Positions 1 through 8,680 of a stretch of 64,000 nt of DNA are shown piece after piece. The stretch's first letter is position 1. Each line of letters starts with the position of its first letter. The notes below the pieces were generated by a model. The model searched no databases. It saw only the letters and a program-made list of their open reading frames with translations, and was not told where the DNA came from. The DNA lies in the NCBI GenBank assembly GCA_900541125.1, contig UQIK01000010.1, forward strand, positions 1 through 64,000, given 5' to 3'. A program made the translations under genes and the position numbers. The stretch comes from an uncultured Collinsella sp. (GTDB taxonomy: Bacteria > Actinomycetota > Coriobacteriia > Coriobacteriales > Coriobacteriaceae).

Positions 1-163
1 CGTAGCGGGTGGTTTAAAGCTGGCCGCTGCGCGGCCAGCAGACTAAAGTCTTGAATGAAAGGGCGCTGACCTTCTGGTCGCGCCCTTGAAATTGAACGTC
101 AGACTGCCGCTTGGGGCCGTTTGCAGCGTCGAGCAGTTACGCGGTTTGGTAAAAACGCGTAAC
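1..163 (-). repeat. Stop-codon-anchored structured element, copy 1 (left half divergent)
   Basis: On the glmM strand the element begins at the stop codon with a 12-bp-arm hairpin (GTTACGCG...CGCGTAAC, one mismatch). It continues through the conserved core GCAGCGTCGA (plus strand, 123-132), TTGAACGTCAGACTG (93-107) and a hairpin with arms AAGGGCGC/GCGCCCTT at 59-87. The same blocks recur at 21692-21897 and 30211-30370. The left half differs: the usual GGTTGAGCATAAGTCAGCG block and the pairing partner of 107-120 are missing, and an AGCTGGCCGC/GCGGCCAGC hairpin stands there instead. The element may continue beyond the window edge. Confidence 0.7.
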
Positions 164-1494
164 TAAAGAGCCTCCAGAGCACTTGCGATGCGCTTCATGG
201 CGGCATCGGCGGATGCTTGGTCAGGCGCCTCGGCCAGCACGCGGATAACCGACTCGGTTCCGCTCTTGCGCACGAGCACGCGGCCCTCGCCTGCCAGCGC
301 AGCCTCGGCCTCGGCGATGGCGTTCTGCACGCCCATGTTCTCGAGCGCGGCGTCCTTGTCCGCCACGTGCACGGCCACCTGCGCCTGCGGCAGCAGCTTG
401 CACGGAGCCGTGAGCTGCGAGAGCGTCTCGCGCTCGGCACGAATCACTTCCATCACGCGCAGCGAAGTCATAATGCCGTCGCCCGTGCGCTCGATATCGC
501 CAAAGATCGTATGGCCCGTCTGCTCGCCACCCAGGCTGTAGCCGCCCTCGCGCATCTTGGCATACACGTGACGGTCGCCCACGCCGCTGGTCACGGCGCT
601 CAGACCGGCAAGCTCCAGCGACTTGACCAGGCCAAAGTTGCTGGCAATCGTCGGCACCACGGTACCGCCCGAGAGTCGCCCGTGCTTGTTCAGATACACG
701 CCGCACACGTACAGGATCTGGTCGCCGTCTACCACGCGACCGCGCTCGTCCACGGCCAAGCAGCGATCGGCATCGCCGTCATAGGCAAAGCCCACATCCA
801 GGCCCTGCTCCACCACATGGCGCTGCAGGCGCTCCATATGCGTGGAGCCGCAGTCGACGTTGATGTTAAAGCCATCGGGCGCGGCGTTGATCACGCGCAC
901 GTCGGCACCGAGCGCGTCGAACACCGGCTTGGCCACCGAGGAAGCCGAGCCGTTGGCGCAGTCGATACCGATCTTGACGCCCTGCAGCGAAAAGTTCGCA
1001 CTTGCAATGAGCGAAGCAATGTAGCGGTTGCGGCCCTGCATGTAGTCCACCGTGGCACCGATGTGGTTGCCCGTGGCCAGCGGAACTTCGCTCTTGCCAT
1101 CGATGTAGTCCTCGATGAGCTCCAGTACGTCCTCGTCCATCTTAAAACCGTCGCTATTGACGAGCTTAATGCCGTTATCGCAAAACGGGTTGTGGCTTGC
1201 GCTAATCATGATGCCGCAATCGAAGCAGCCTTCCACGGTCTGATGCGCTACGCCCGGCGTGGGGATCACGTGCAGCATATAGGCGTCCGCACCGCTCGCG
1301 ACCAGACCGCTCACCAGCGCCGCCTCGAACATATAACTCGAGCGACGTGTGTCCTTGCCCACGATCACGCGTGCCTTGCGCTCGCGGTTGGCACCGTAAT
1401 ACCAGCCCACAAAACGGCCAATCTTATAAGCGTGCTCTACCGTCAGCCCAACGTTGGCCTCACCGCGAAAGCCGTCGGTGCCAAAGTACTTCAT
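163..1494 (-). CDS. glmM: Phosphoglucosamine mutase GlmM
   Basis: Interconverts glucosamine-6-phosphate and glucosamine-1-phosphate, the step leading to UDP-GlcNAc for peptidoglycan. The 443-residue length is normal for the family. The phosphoserine loop ISASHNP has its serine at residue 100, the metal-binding loop DGDAD is at 239-243, the sugar-binding loop GGEQTGH at 322-328, and the phosphate-binding RKSGTES near 409-415. The N-terminal KYFGTDGFRG is typical of GlmM rather than of phosphoglucomutase/phosphomannomutase. It lies 3 bp downstream of the DUF4012 gene on the same strand, so the two are probably cotranscribed. Its stop codon abuts a repeated structured element. Confidence 0.97.
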   Translation of the reverse strand: MKYFGTDGFRGEANVGLTVEHAYKIGRFVGWYYGANRERKARVIVGKDTRRSSYMFEAALVSGLVASGADAYMLHVIPTPGVAHQTVEGCFDCGIMISASHNPFCDNGIKLVNSDGFKMDEDVLELIEDYIDGKSEVPLATGNHIGATVDYMQGRNRYIASLIASANFSLQGVKIGIDCANGSASSVAKPVFDALGADVRVINAAPDGFNINVDCGSTHMERLQRHVVEQGLDVGFAYDGDADRCLAVDERGRVVDGDQILYVCGVYLNKHGRLSGGTVVPTIASNFGLVKSLELAGLSAVTSGVGDRHVYAKMREGGYSLGGEQTGHTIFGDIERTGDGIMTSLRVMEVIRAERETLSQLTAPCKLLPQAQVAVHVADKDAALENMGVQNAIAEAEAALAGEGRVLVRKSGTESVIRVLAEAPDQASADAAMKRIASALEAL

Positions 1495-1497
1495 ATC

Positions 1498-3828
1498 TTA
1501 CTTATCCTGTTCGAACGTTTGAGCGGTTGGCGTGGTACGAACCTTAAGCTCTTTGTGCCCAGAGTCCTTCGAAGTCGTGACCGTGTACTCGACCTTTATG
1601 TCTTGTCCAAGAAGCATGTGGACACCGCCCCATGCAACCTTCAGGCCATCGTGCGTCGCTTCGTTCATTTCGATAGAACCGGAGCCCGAAGTCTTAATGT
1701 CCGAAATGCTGCCTCCCGCAGGAGCATAGAGATAAAGCCTCAGCACCTCATCGTCAATATCCTGGCTAATGCCGTTATGGCCCTGGAAATAACCAGGCAT
1801 CTCGGCCTTCTCCTGGGGGGTCATCGTGTTCTTGAGCGAGGTGGTCACTCGATACGTCGTCGAGCCATCGGCATTTTCAACCGAAGAATCGATGGTGACC
1901 CGCTCATCGAGGAACCAATCCATCTTTGAATAGCTGTAGTTGTTCACATAGACGCCCAAGATCGGAGCCTCCGACGTATCGGTTTGGAGGGCGCCCGATA
2001 TTCCAAGAGCCTTCGCGGCCTTTTCCTCGTCATCGTTTCTCGAATACATGAGGATGCGACCCTCGGAAGCGCCCTTTTCGATGGCGGCAGCAATCTTAGT
2101 AATATCGCTGGATCCCAGTTCGCCCACGATCTTGTTAAAAGCTGATCCGGCAACCGCCGCAAAAATGGCATCCTGTTCCTCTACCGGGTAATTCCAATAA
2201 ATATCGTGCAGCAGCACCTTTGCAGCGTTGCTTCCATCAACGACGGTGCCATCAGGAAGCTGTGTACCGCCTACAATGCCGAGCATATACTGCAAAAATA
2301 CCGGATCGACTGCGAATACGCCGTCGATGTCATCTCCGACAATGGCCTTCTGCATATCGCTGGCAAGCTGAGCCGCACGCGGATAATCAGGCGTCATCGT
2401 AACGTCGCCCATCGTGTATCCGAGCGTGTTGAATCCGGTCAGGCCCCATCCGGTCGTGAACAAGTTTGCCTCTTCATCGGTGATGGGAAGCGGGCTCAAA
2501 GGCTCTTTCATCATGTCAACTTTGACAAAATCGCCCAGTTCGAGCTTACCGTCAGTCACCGACATCACGCCGCGAGAACCGGGGAAACCGCCGCAGGCGC
2601 GGATCTCGACATTGCTCATCGCGAGCACAAGATAATGACGCGTCTGGCCGTTGGCGCCGAGCATCTGGGGAAGGACGGGGGCGACCTTCTCCGCCGCGTC
2701 AACCGCGCCGTTGAGGGCGGCAAAGCCGTCCTTGGCCTTATCGACCAGCTCGGTCACCTGGGAAATATGAGTATCGCCAATGCCCTGGACCTTCTCGTTG
2801 GCGCTCTTGAACACCTTCGAGCTGCTGGAAAGCGAATCGGCGACCGCCTGCAGCGCGGACACGTTAATCATGCCGTCCTGGAACAGCTTGCCGGGCGTGG
2901 CCTGCGAAAGGTTATCGGCCATGGGAACCAGCGCATTGCTCGAGACATCGGACAGGGCGTCAATCATGGTGCGGGCCGCATTGATATCGCTGCCATACAC
3001 CGGGATAAACGAAGCCGCCGCCCACAGCGGGCTCGAGGTCTCCGCCTTCATGCTGTTGCAGAGCTCATCGATCTTCTTCGCGTCGTCAGGCAGCGTCGAA
3101 AAATCGCCCGACGTGACCTTGTCCTTAAGGCCACCGACGATCTCGACAGCCTCCTTCGCTTCGCCCTTTACGGTCTTTGCCGAGTTAAGCAGCATAAAGC
3201 CGCTTGCGCCAAGCGCAACGAGAAGCACCGCGACTACAGCGGCAATAATGGCGCCGGTGTGACGCTTTTTGCGCTCGCCCTTGCGATGGCGATGACGGAC
3301 CAGGCCGTCAGAGGTCGAACTCGACGAAGCGTCGCTACCGTAGTTCAAGCCAAAATCGTAATAATCTTCCTTGGAACCCGAGCCCGCAAACTCGGCACCG
3401 CTATCATCCAGGCGGGCGAACGTGCCAGTCTCGGAGGCGCCGGTGTAGATCGTGCCAAGGTTACCCGTAAGCCCCGCGCCACCGGCAGAGGGAGTATTGT
3501 TGTCGGCCTTGCCGGCATTAACGTTGCCGGCGGCATTCGCGGCGTTGGCAGCACCTGCGTTGTTCACAGGTACCGAAGGAGCCCCGCTCGGCTGCGACGC
3601 GGAGGTTGCACCGCCCGCAAAGACATTCCCTCTTGCACGGCCGGTCTTTTTTGCCTTTTGAGACTGCTCGTACAGAGCGGTAAACATCGCCGTCTCGCCC
3701 GGGGACACGCGCTTACCGGAACCGCCCTGTCCAGCGCCGCCCGGCGTGCCGGCCTTACCAGCCCCGTTCGGACGCGGCGGAACTGCAGGACGGCCGCTAT
3801 CGCTGCCCTTAAAGTGATTACCAGCCAT
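1498..3828 (-). CDS. DUF4012 domain-containing membrane-anchored envelope protein
   Basis: A protein of about 776 residues. The first ~190 residues are a low-complexity Gly/Ala/Asn/Ser/Pro cytoplasmic segment, followed by a basic patch (RHRHRKGERKKRH), one transmembrane helix (IIAAVVAVLLVALGASGFML) and a large extracellular domain. The stretch around 'LAMSNVEIRACGGFPGSRG' and the following 'LELGDF' are typical of DUF4012. Members of this family occur in actinobacterial envelope-polysaccharide loci, but no reaction is established. The ATG at 3828 was chosen over the upstream in-frame start at 3855 because AGGA sits 7 bases before it. The adjacency to glmM supports an envelope role, which is inference. 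Confidence 0.82.
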   Translation of the reverse strand: MAGNHFKGSDSGRPAVPPRPNGAGKAGTPGGAGQGGSGKRVSPGETAMFTALYEQSQKAKKTGRARGNVFAGGATSASQPSGAPSVPVNNAGAANAANAAGNVNAGKADNNTPSAGGAGLTGNLGTIYTGASETGTFARLDDSGAEFAGSGSKEDYYDFGLNYGSDASSSSTSDGLVRHRHRKGERKKRHTGAIIAAVVAVLLVALGASGFMLLNSAKTVKGEAKEAVEIVGGLKDKVTSGDFSTLPDDAKKIDELCNSMKAETSSPLWAAASFIPVYGSDINAARTMIDALSDVSSNALVPMADNLSQATPGKLFQDGMINVSALQAVADSLSSSSKVFKSANEKVQGIGDTHISQVTELVDKAKDGFAALNGAVDAAEKVAPVLPQMLGANGQTRHYLVLAMSNVEIRACGGFPGSRGVMSVTDGKLELGDFVKVDMMKEPLSPLPITDEEANLFTTGWGLTGFNTLGYTMGDVTMTPDYPRAAQLASDMQKAIVGDDIDGVFAVDPVFLQYMLGIVGGTQLPDGTVVDGSNAAKVLLHDIYWNYPVEEQDAIFAAVAGSAFNKIVGELGSSDITKIAAAIEKGASEGRILMYSRNDDEEKAAKALGISGALQTDTSEAPILGVYVNNYSYSKMDWFLDERVTIDSSVENADGSTTYRVTTSLKNTMTPQEKAEMPGYFQGHNGISQDIDDEVLRLYLYAPAGGSISDIKTSGSGSIEMNEATHDGLKVAWGGVHMLLGQDIKVEYTVTTSKDSGHKELKVRTTPTAQTFEQDK

Positions 3829-3977
3829 AAAGAAATCCTCGCAATTGAGTCGCAATGAAAAAGTCTATAACGTTACTAGTTTATGGCATTTTGAGCATCG
3901 ACAGCTAAACTCCAGACACGGACATCGATTGGCGAAAATGCGGCACAACACCTTTTCCGTCTTGGCAGCGGCACCAG

Positions 3978-5000
3978 CTACACCGTGAGGAACATCATCA
4001 CGATGATCATGGCAAAGCCGATAAGGTCGGTCGGCAAAAACACCGTGCCCAGCATAACGGCGCTGGTGATGGTCGCCGAGACGGGCTCCACGGTTCCGAT
4101 GAGACTCGCACGCACCGAGCCGATGTCCTTAACGCCCTGCATATAGAGCATGTAAGCAAAAAACGAGCCGATAACCACGAACACCGCGAGCGCCTCGACG
4201 CCGGCAGCGTCGAGTGCCGGCATATGCGCCCAGGGCTGCACGAAGACACATGAAATCACGCCCGCCGTGAGCATTGCCGAGCCCGTGACGATGGGGCTGC
4301 CGTATTCGGGCAGGATCTTGGCAGGAATCACCGCCATACACGCGGCGCTGACCGCACACATAAGACCTGCTGCCAGGCCAAGCGGCGAGATATTCAGGCT
4401 GGTGGGGTCGCCGCCGGTGGCGATTAAAAAGGTTCCACCCAGAGCCAGGCCAATGCCGATGACTTCGCGAGTACGCGGCATGCGGCGATCGGTCACACAG
4501 GCGTAGCCCATGATGATAACGAGCTGCAGGCACTGGAGCACCGTCGCGGTTCCGGCATTCGTCAGGCGCACGGCCGAAAGATACCAAAACTGGTTGAACA
4601 GCAGGCCAAAAGCGGTAAAGAGCAGCAGCTGCTTGCGATCAGCGGGCGTCGTCCAAAGCTTGACCAGGCGCTCGCGGTCGCGCGTAACAACCACGGCCAT
4701 AAAGAGTAGACCGGCGAGAATCTGGCGCACGCTCATAAGCCACAAGGTATCGACGTGGTAGGTATCGAACAGAAAGCTCGCGCTGGTGCCCGAGAAGCCC
4801 CAAAACGAACCGCCCACCAGCGTAGCCAAGACGCCCGTGATCATCTTGCGCGTCGAAGCGCTGTTCAAGCGGTCGCGCCATGCGCGACGGGTGTCACGGC
4901 TGAGCTCGTCGGTGCCCTCGGGCACATCAATGTTCGATATATCGGTCATCGGCACCGAAGCCCCTGCGCCTTCGACCTGCTCGACGCACTCTTTGCTCAT
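3978..5000 (-). CDS. EamA/DMT-family transporter
   Basis: About 340 residues with roughly ten hydrophobic segments arranged as two EamA repeats. The first opens with 'LVGGSFWGFSGTSASFLF' and the second with 'LGLAAGLMCAVSAACMAVIPAK'. The drug/metabolite transporter superfamily usually exports amino acids or other small metabolites, and the substrate here cannot be read from the sequence. An upstream in-frame start at 5207 exists, but the ATG at 5000 has a GGGGGAGTGGA ribosome-binding site and gives a normal family N-terminus. It is monocistronic. A second EamA protein lies at 28956-30038. Confidence 0.9.
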   Translation of the reverse strand: MSKECVEQVEGAGASVPMTDISNIDVPEGTDELSRDTRRAWRDRLNSASTRKMITGVLATLVGGSFWGFSGTSASFLFDTYHVDTLWLMSVRQILAGLLFMAVVVTRDRERLVKLWTTPADRKQLLLFTAFGLLFNQFWYLSAVRLTNAGTATVLQCLQLVIIMGYACVTDRRMPRTREVIGIGLALGGTFLIATGGDPTSLNISPLGLAAGLMCAVSAACMAVIPAKILPEYGSPIVTGSAMLTAGVISCVFVQPWAHMPALDAAGVEALAVFVVIGSFFAYMLYMQGVKDIGSVRASLIGTVEPVSATITSAVMLGTVFLPTDLIGFAMIIVMMFLTV

Positions 5001-5231
5001 TCCACTCCCCCGAAACAGCTTGGAAACAATTCGGCTTACCTTACCACTGCGGAGGCACCAGCTGGAGGCTTGTCCGCTTATCGGTAGGACAATTCCGCAG
5101 GCGTCTTTCCATAGCTCGATACCGCAATGGCCTTGCATTATGCGACAGCCAAATCGCGGCAGCAGGCTCTTTTGAAATGGATGCGACAAAGCCCCCGAAT
5201 TCCACAATGTAAGCGATTTTTAAAAATGTTC

Positions 5232-5260
5232 TTGCCACCGAGTTCAGGCTCCGTTATATT
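5232..5260 (+). promoter_or_regulatory. Promoter of tRNA-Val
   Basis: A -35 TTGCCA (5232-5237), a 17-bp spacer and a -10 TATATT (5255-5260) stand about 30 bp before the mature tRNA 5' end. Spacing and sequence are close to the housekeeping sigma consensus. Confidence 0.7.
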
Positions 5261-5289
5261 ATCCCTTGCGCGCTTGCGCACCCTTGATC

Positions 5290-5364
5290 GGGCGTTTAGC
5301 TCAGGGGGAGAGCGCTTCCCTGACACGGAAGAGGTCAGAAGTTCAAATCTTCTAACGCCCACCA
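5290..5364 (+). tRNA. tRNA-Val (anticodon GAC), CCA encoded
   Basis: A complete cloverleaf. The acceptor GGGCGTT pairs with AACGCCC, the anticodon stem CTTCC/GGAAG encloses the loop CTGACAC with anticodon GAC, the T arm contains GTTCAAA, the discriminator base is A, and CCA is encoded at 5362-5364. Confidence 0.97.
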
Positions 5365-5372
5365 AATGTTCG

Positions 5373-5409
5373 CAGCTCAGAGGCTATGTCCTCTGGGCTG
5401 TTTTGTTTT
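5373..5409 (+). terminator. Intrinsic terminator after tRNA-Val
   Basis: An 11-bp stem (CAGCTCAGAGG with CCTCTGGGCTG, one G-T pair) and a 6-base loop are followed directly by TTTTGTTTTA. Confidence 0.9.
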
Positions 5410-5658
5410 ATGTCGCCAAATCAGCTGGCAGCTCCAACCGCCCAAGCAACCACCCTGCCCATACACAAAACCACGTCAGCGACCCAAGTGCCTATCCCGG
5501 CTGACTCCGCAGTCAATCAAAACCGCCCCAATAGTCACCGAGGCCGAGACCAACACGTCTCGAACCCATCCGAGCCGCAACTTCTCAGCAAAACGCCGCG
5601 ATGTCTGCGCCCTGCGGTATCCTTGGGCCACTTGCACCTGCAGCACCAAGGAGCCGCC

Positions 5659-6345
5659 ATGCGCACCGAGCTCGATGTCCCCTTTTCGCACAAAGAAGAA
5701 GCCAAGGCGCTGGGCGCCAAATGGGACCGGACCAAGAAGGTCTGGTATGTACCCAGCGGCGTCAACCCCGAGCCCTTTGCCGAGTGGCTGCCCGGTGTTG
5801 ACCGATCCGACCCCTCAGCGCCGTATATATATCTAGTACTGGGCAAGCGCGAGTGCTGGAAGTGTCACAAAGAGACCTCGGTCGCGGCCTTCGGCATTCC
5901 CTATCGAACCGATAACGACGAGAGCGTCGCCATCGCGCACGCGCCCAACGAATCCGGGCACATTGCCATCGACACGGCCAACGCCAACGCACTCGCCATC
6001 GTGCCCGCTCTTGGCTGCGTGCCGGGCGAGATCCGCGACTACCTTCATAAGCGCTGCGGCTACAAGCCCGTAGGCGCGCGAGCCTCCAAAGCCCCGTCGC
6101 TCGGCAACACGTGCACCAGTTGCGACGCGCTGCAAGGCAGCCGCTATCTGTTCGAGGAGCCCTCGTCCCCGTTTGCCCTCACTGCCATCAACAAGCTGCC
6201 GGCACTGGAGTTTATACGCGTCGAAGTTGCCGGCGTCTTTGGCGTCCCGGCCACGCGTACCGACTTTGACCAGGCACTCTTTACCTGGGCACGCGACCAT
6301 CACGCCGAGTTCCACAAGCAACTCGGTGAGGGGATTTATTTGTAG
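5659..6345 (+). CDS. DUF5710 domain protein with two CxxC zinc-binding pairs
   Basis: 228 residues. The first ~45 match the DUF5710 pattern (L-D-VPFSHKEEAKALGAKWD...K-WYVP), a small module found in plasmid-, phage- and Toprim-linked proteins. After it come two cysteine pairs, CWKC and CTSC, that probably bind one zinc, and a C-terminal region rich in acidic and aromatic residues. No enzymatic motif is evident. The ATG at 5659 has AAGGAG 6 bases upstream; longer in-frame extensions would run into the tRNA terminator. It is the first gene of an accessory-looking stretch. Its function is unknown; nucleic-acid or phage-related roles are only a guess from domain company. Confidence 0.75.
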   Translation: MRTELDVPFSHKEEAKALGAKWDRTKKVWYVPSGVNPEPFAEWLPGVDRSDPSAPYIYLVLGKRECWKCHKETSVAAFGIPYRTDNDESVAIAHAPNESGHIAIDTANANALAIVPALGCVPGEIRDYLHKRCGYKPVGARASKAPSLGNTCTSCDALQGSRYLFEEPSSPFALTAINKLPALEFIRVEVAGVFGVPATRTDFDQALFTWARDHHAEFHKQLGEGIYL

Positions 6346-6383
6346 GGACGGAGAGGCCTTCACAGTCAGCTCCTCCGCATCAC

Positions 6384-6668
6384 CTATCCCTCGTCGCCGG
6401 CGTCGTACACGATATCGAGGCCACAAACGGGGCATTTCTCCGGATACACCGGCATATGAACGCCTGTCTGTTTTCTCACTTCGTCGCTGAACCTGTCGCG
6501 CGCATCGATGAACCGAATGTCGAGACACGGTATTTGCGAGCCGCAGCAAGGGCAGGTGACGACAAACGACCCGCAATCAACCTCTACGCTCGGAAACATA
6601 TTGTTGTCTATAAGGGCACACGGCAGTTTTCCGTACTTCCCCATCGCAATATCGCCTCGCCAGCTCAT
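6384..6668 (-). CDS. Small zinc-ribbon protein, unknown function
   Basis: 94 residues containing two CPxC knuckles: 'TCPCCGSQIPC' in the middle and 'EKCPVCGLDIVYD' at the C-terminus. Together they should form a zinc ribbon. The region between them is acidic and basic mixed ('RFIDARDRFSDEVRKQ'). The ATG at 6668 is preceded by GGGGAG at suitable spacing; the upstream in-frame codons to 6740 lack a ribosome binding site. It is convergent with the DUF5710 gene and lies downstream of the HNH gene on the same strand. I do not recognise the family. Confidence 0.62.
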   Translation of the reverse strand: MSWRGDIAMGKYGKLPCALIDNNMFPSVEVDCGSFVVTCPCCGSQIPCLDIRFIDARDRFSDEVRKQTGVHMPVYPEKCPVCGLDIVYDAGDEG

Positions 6669-6790
6669 ACACGCTCCCCTCTCGCTATACAAAACAGGAA
6701 GAGCATGCACCGGCGGGCATGCGCGAGATTGCATCGCCACGCGATCCGATCAAACAACACGATCGTCAAAGAATGCCAAAGCCAAATACG

Positions 6791-7873
6791 CTAATACGGC
6801 AGAAGCCCCGCCTTTTCACGCTTCTTTTCCGAGCGATCGAACTCAATGCGATGGGCCTCAAGAAACACCGTATTGGGTCGCCACTGACGCTCATTCGGCT
6901 GCCTTAGCGTCGCACCCGCAAAGGAAACGTAGCCGGTCTTATCCAGCAGGTACGATCCGCACAGCCGATATTCGCCGCAAACAGGCTCAAACGAAATCAG
7001 ATGAGCATCGAATAAAGCATGTAAGTCGCGCCGAAGCAGAATGCCGTTGCTGGCAACCTGCGATTTGGGTCCCGAGTAATTCTCGATATGTGCAGCCTCC
7101 AGAGCTTCGCTGACGCCGCAGTCCGACACCGCGCAACGGCCATCATAGGCGGCAACGAGCTGCTTGCGGAACCATTGCTGCCCCAATCGCTCGCGCCTTA
7201 ACGCATAGCGGACCTTTTCGTCGTCGGTCGTACCCTGTCCGGCAAACTCAATATCGACGGGCATGTGCTTCAGATAGCTCATGTCGGGCGCAAAACGGGG
7301 GTCCGGTCCGCCTTTATGAACAGGACCGTGCAGAACAAACCATCCGTTTTCGGGCTCGAACCGTTCAACAAACGCAAGGCCGAGCACCTTGTAGCCCACC
7401 TCGGTTGCAAATATGACTCCGACTGGAACGCCACATTCCATGCAGTTGAGCATTTTACGGTTGTAATTCTGGTCTCGAGAACCAACGGCGCCTGGCGCTT
7501 GGACCGAATACTTAATGACCCACGTACCATCGTCCAAATAGAGCGGAGGTACATCGGTGTAGAAGCTCTTTTTAGAGTTATGGACCGAAAGCGCAAAGAT
7601 CTTATTGGGATCTTGCTTCACCCGATCCTGGCCCGGCCAGAAGATCCCTGAATCCCGCGTTACGGGAAAGAAGTCCGAGCCAATTCTCAAACGATACTGA
7701 TACTGAGGGCTATCTTCCTTGGTGTGGTGCGGAAGGCTGGTCCAAACGCCGCCGCGCTGTTCCTCACCCAGAAACCACTCCCATGCCTCAACGTATTCGG
7801 AAGGCACGAGACTGCAGGCGCGGTCATAGCTTGGTCCATCCATCAACGGAACAGCAAGGTCAATGTCGTTCAT
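6791..7873 (-). CDS. HNH endonuclease with uncharacterised N-terminal domain
   Basis: 360 residues. The C-terminal third is an HNH_2-type nuclease domain: 'CAVSDCGVSEALEAAHIENY' supplies the histidine pair region, then 'NGILLRRDLHALFD' supplies the Asn and final His. The first ~200 residues resemble no nuclease I can name; a beta-rich patch ('GVPVGVIFATEVGYKVLGLAFVERF') could be a DNA-reading module, as in modification-dependent HNH restriction enzymes, but that is inference. The ATG at 7873 has AGGTG 6 bases upstream; a GTG at 7882 is less likely. No methyltransferase or helicase partner is adjacent. Confidence 0.82.
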   Translation of the reverse strand: MNDIDLAVPLMDGPSYDRACSLVPSEYVEAWEWFLGEEQRGGVWTSLPHHTKEDSPQYQYRLRIGSDFFPVTRDSGIFWPGQDRVKQDPNKIFALSVHNSKKSFYTDVPPLYLDDGTWVIKYSVQAPGAVGSRDQNYNRKMLNCMECGVPVGVIFATEVGYKVLGLAFVERFEPENGWFVLHGPVHKGGPDPRFAPDMSYLKHMPVDIEFAGQGTTDDEKVRYALRRERLGQQWFRKQLVAAYDGRCAVSDCGVSEALEAAHIENYSGPKSQVASNGILLRRDLHALFDAHLISFEPVCGEYRLCGSYLLDKTGYVSFAGATLRQPNERQWRPNTVFLEAHRIEFDRSEKKREKAGLLPY

Positions 7874-8088
7874 CGCCAGCACCTACAACCATACGAACGC
7901 GAGTCATGCCACTCAATAATATGGCCGAGAGTCAATTATTACGAGATCTCATTCCGCGATCGGCACATCGTTGATGCTCTCGGTTTGCCGCTGGCGCGTT
8001 TGTACCCCGCTGCCCCACTTCCCTGTATACTGATGTAGCACGTGTTTCATCCGGGCTTGTTGGGCCGGATTGTTCATGGGAGGTTCTT

Positions 8089-8580
8089 GTGGCTGTTTCG
8101 AATCCGCCTAAGGGAAGCGTTTCTTCTTCGTCCATCAAGCCGGTTACGCGCAAGGCCGTGCGTTGCCAGCGCGAGGTCGCTTGGCTTGTCACGCAGGCAG
8201 CGGGCAGGCTTGTGGCGACCACTCAGGACGTCAATGCGCCTACGCCGAGCTTTGTGCTGGCAGTGGCGCTGGATCGAGTACGCCAGCTGGAACTCGCCGC
8301 ACAAGAAGACGGCAACCATCTTGGCTACCAGGACGCTATGGCGCCCGACCTGCAAACGTTCTGCCACATGGCCAAGTTGCCCGCCGCGCCCAATGCGCTT
8401 TCGGACGCAGGCTACATGTTTACGCTTTCGGGCGCGGACCTTATCCGCGACATCTATGCATACTGCAGCGAGCTCGCCGAGCGCCACGTCTTTGGCACGG
8501 CCGAAGTCAAACCGGGAAATGTCATCAAGCTGGTTCTTAGGCTGTTCTTGATGGACGGGTTCGGGGCCATGCCGGCGTAA
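8089..8580 (+). CDS. Conserved-looking hypothetical protein
   Basis: 163 residues, mostly alpha-helical by composition, with no transmembrane segment or signal peptide. It starts with GTG, preceded by GGGAGG at 5 bases, which fixes the start. A TATACT hexamer at 8026-8031 may be its -10. I do not recognise the family. The middle ('PDLQTFCHMAKLPAAPNALSDAGYMF') and the C-terminal 'VIKLVLRLFLMDGF' look like packed helices. Codon use resembles the neighbours, so it is a real gene despite lacking a name. It is divergent from the HNH gene. Confidence 0.65.
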   Translation: MAVSNPPKGSVSSSSIKPVTRKAVRCQREVAWLVTQAAGRLVATTQDVNAPTPSFVLAVALDRVRQLELAAQEDGNHLGYQDAMAPDLQTFCHMAKLPAAPNALSDAGYMFTLSGADLIRDIYAYCSELAERHVFGTAEVKPGNVIKLVLRLFLMDGFGAMPA

Positions 8581-8680
8581 GCCGAGTCTTTAGCATCACC
8601 GTCGACTGGGCAACAACCGCTTTACCTTAATGGACGCCAATCGAGGGTCGATTATTGGGTCGCCTCGTCCACTAACGCAT

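Noticed and set aside
217..1929. Long antisense frame of 570 codons over glmM and the DUF4012 gene
   Set aside because: A GC-rich shadow frame: His/Arg/Ala-rich, no domain, no ribosome binding site, opposite to two well-supported genes.
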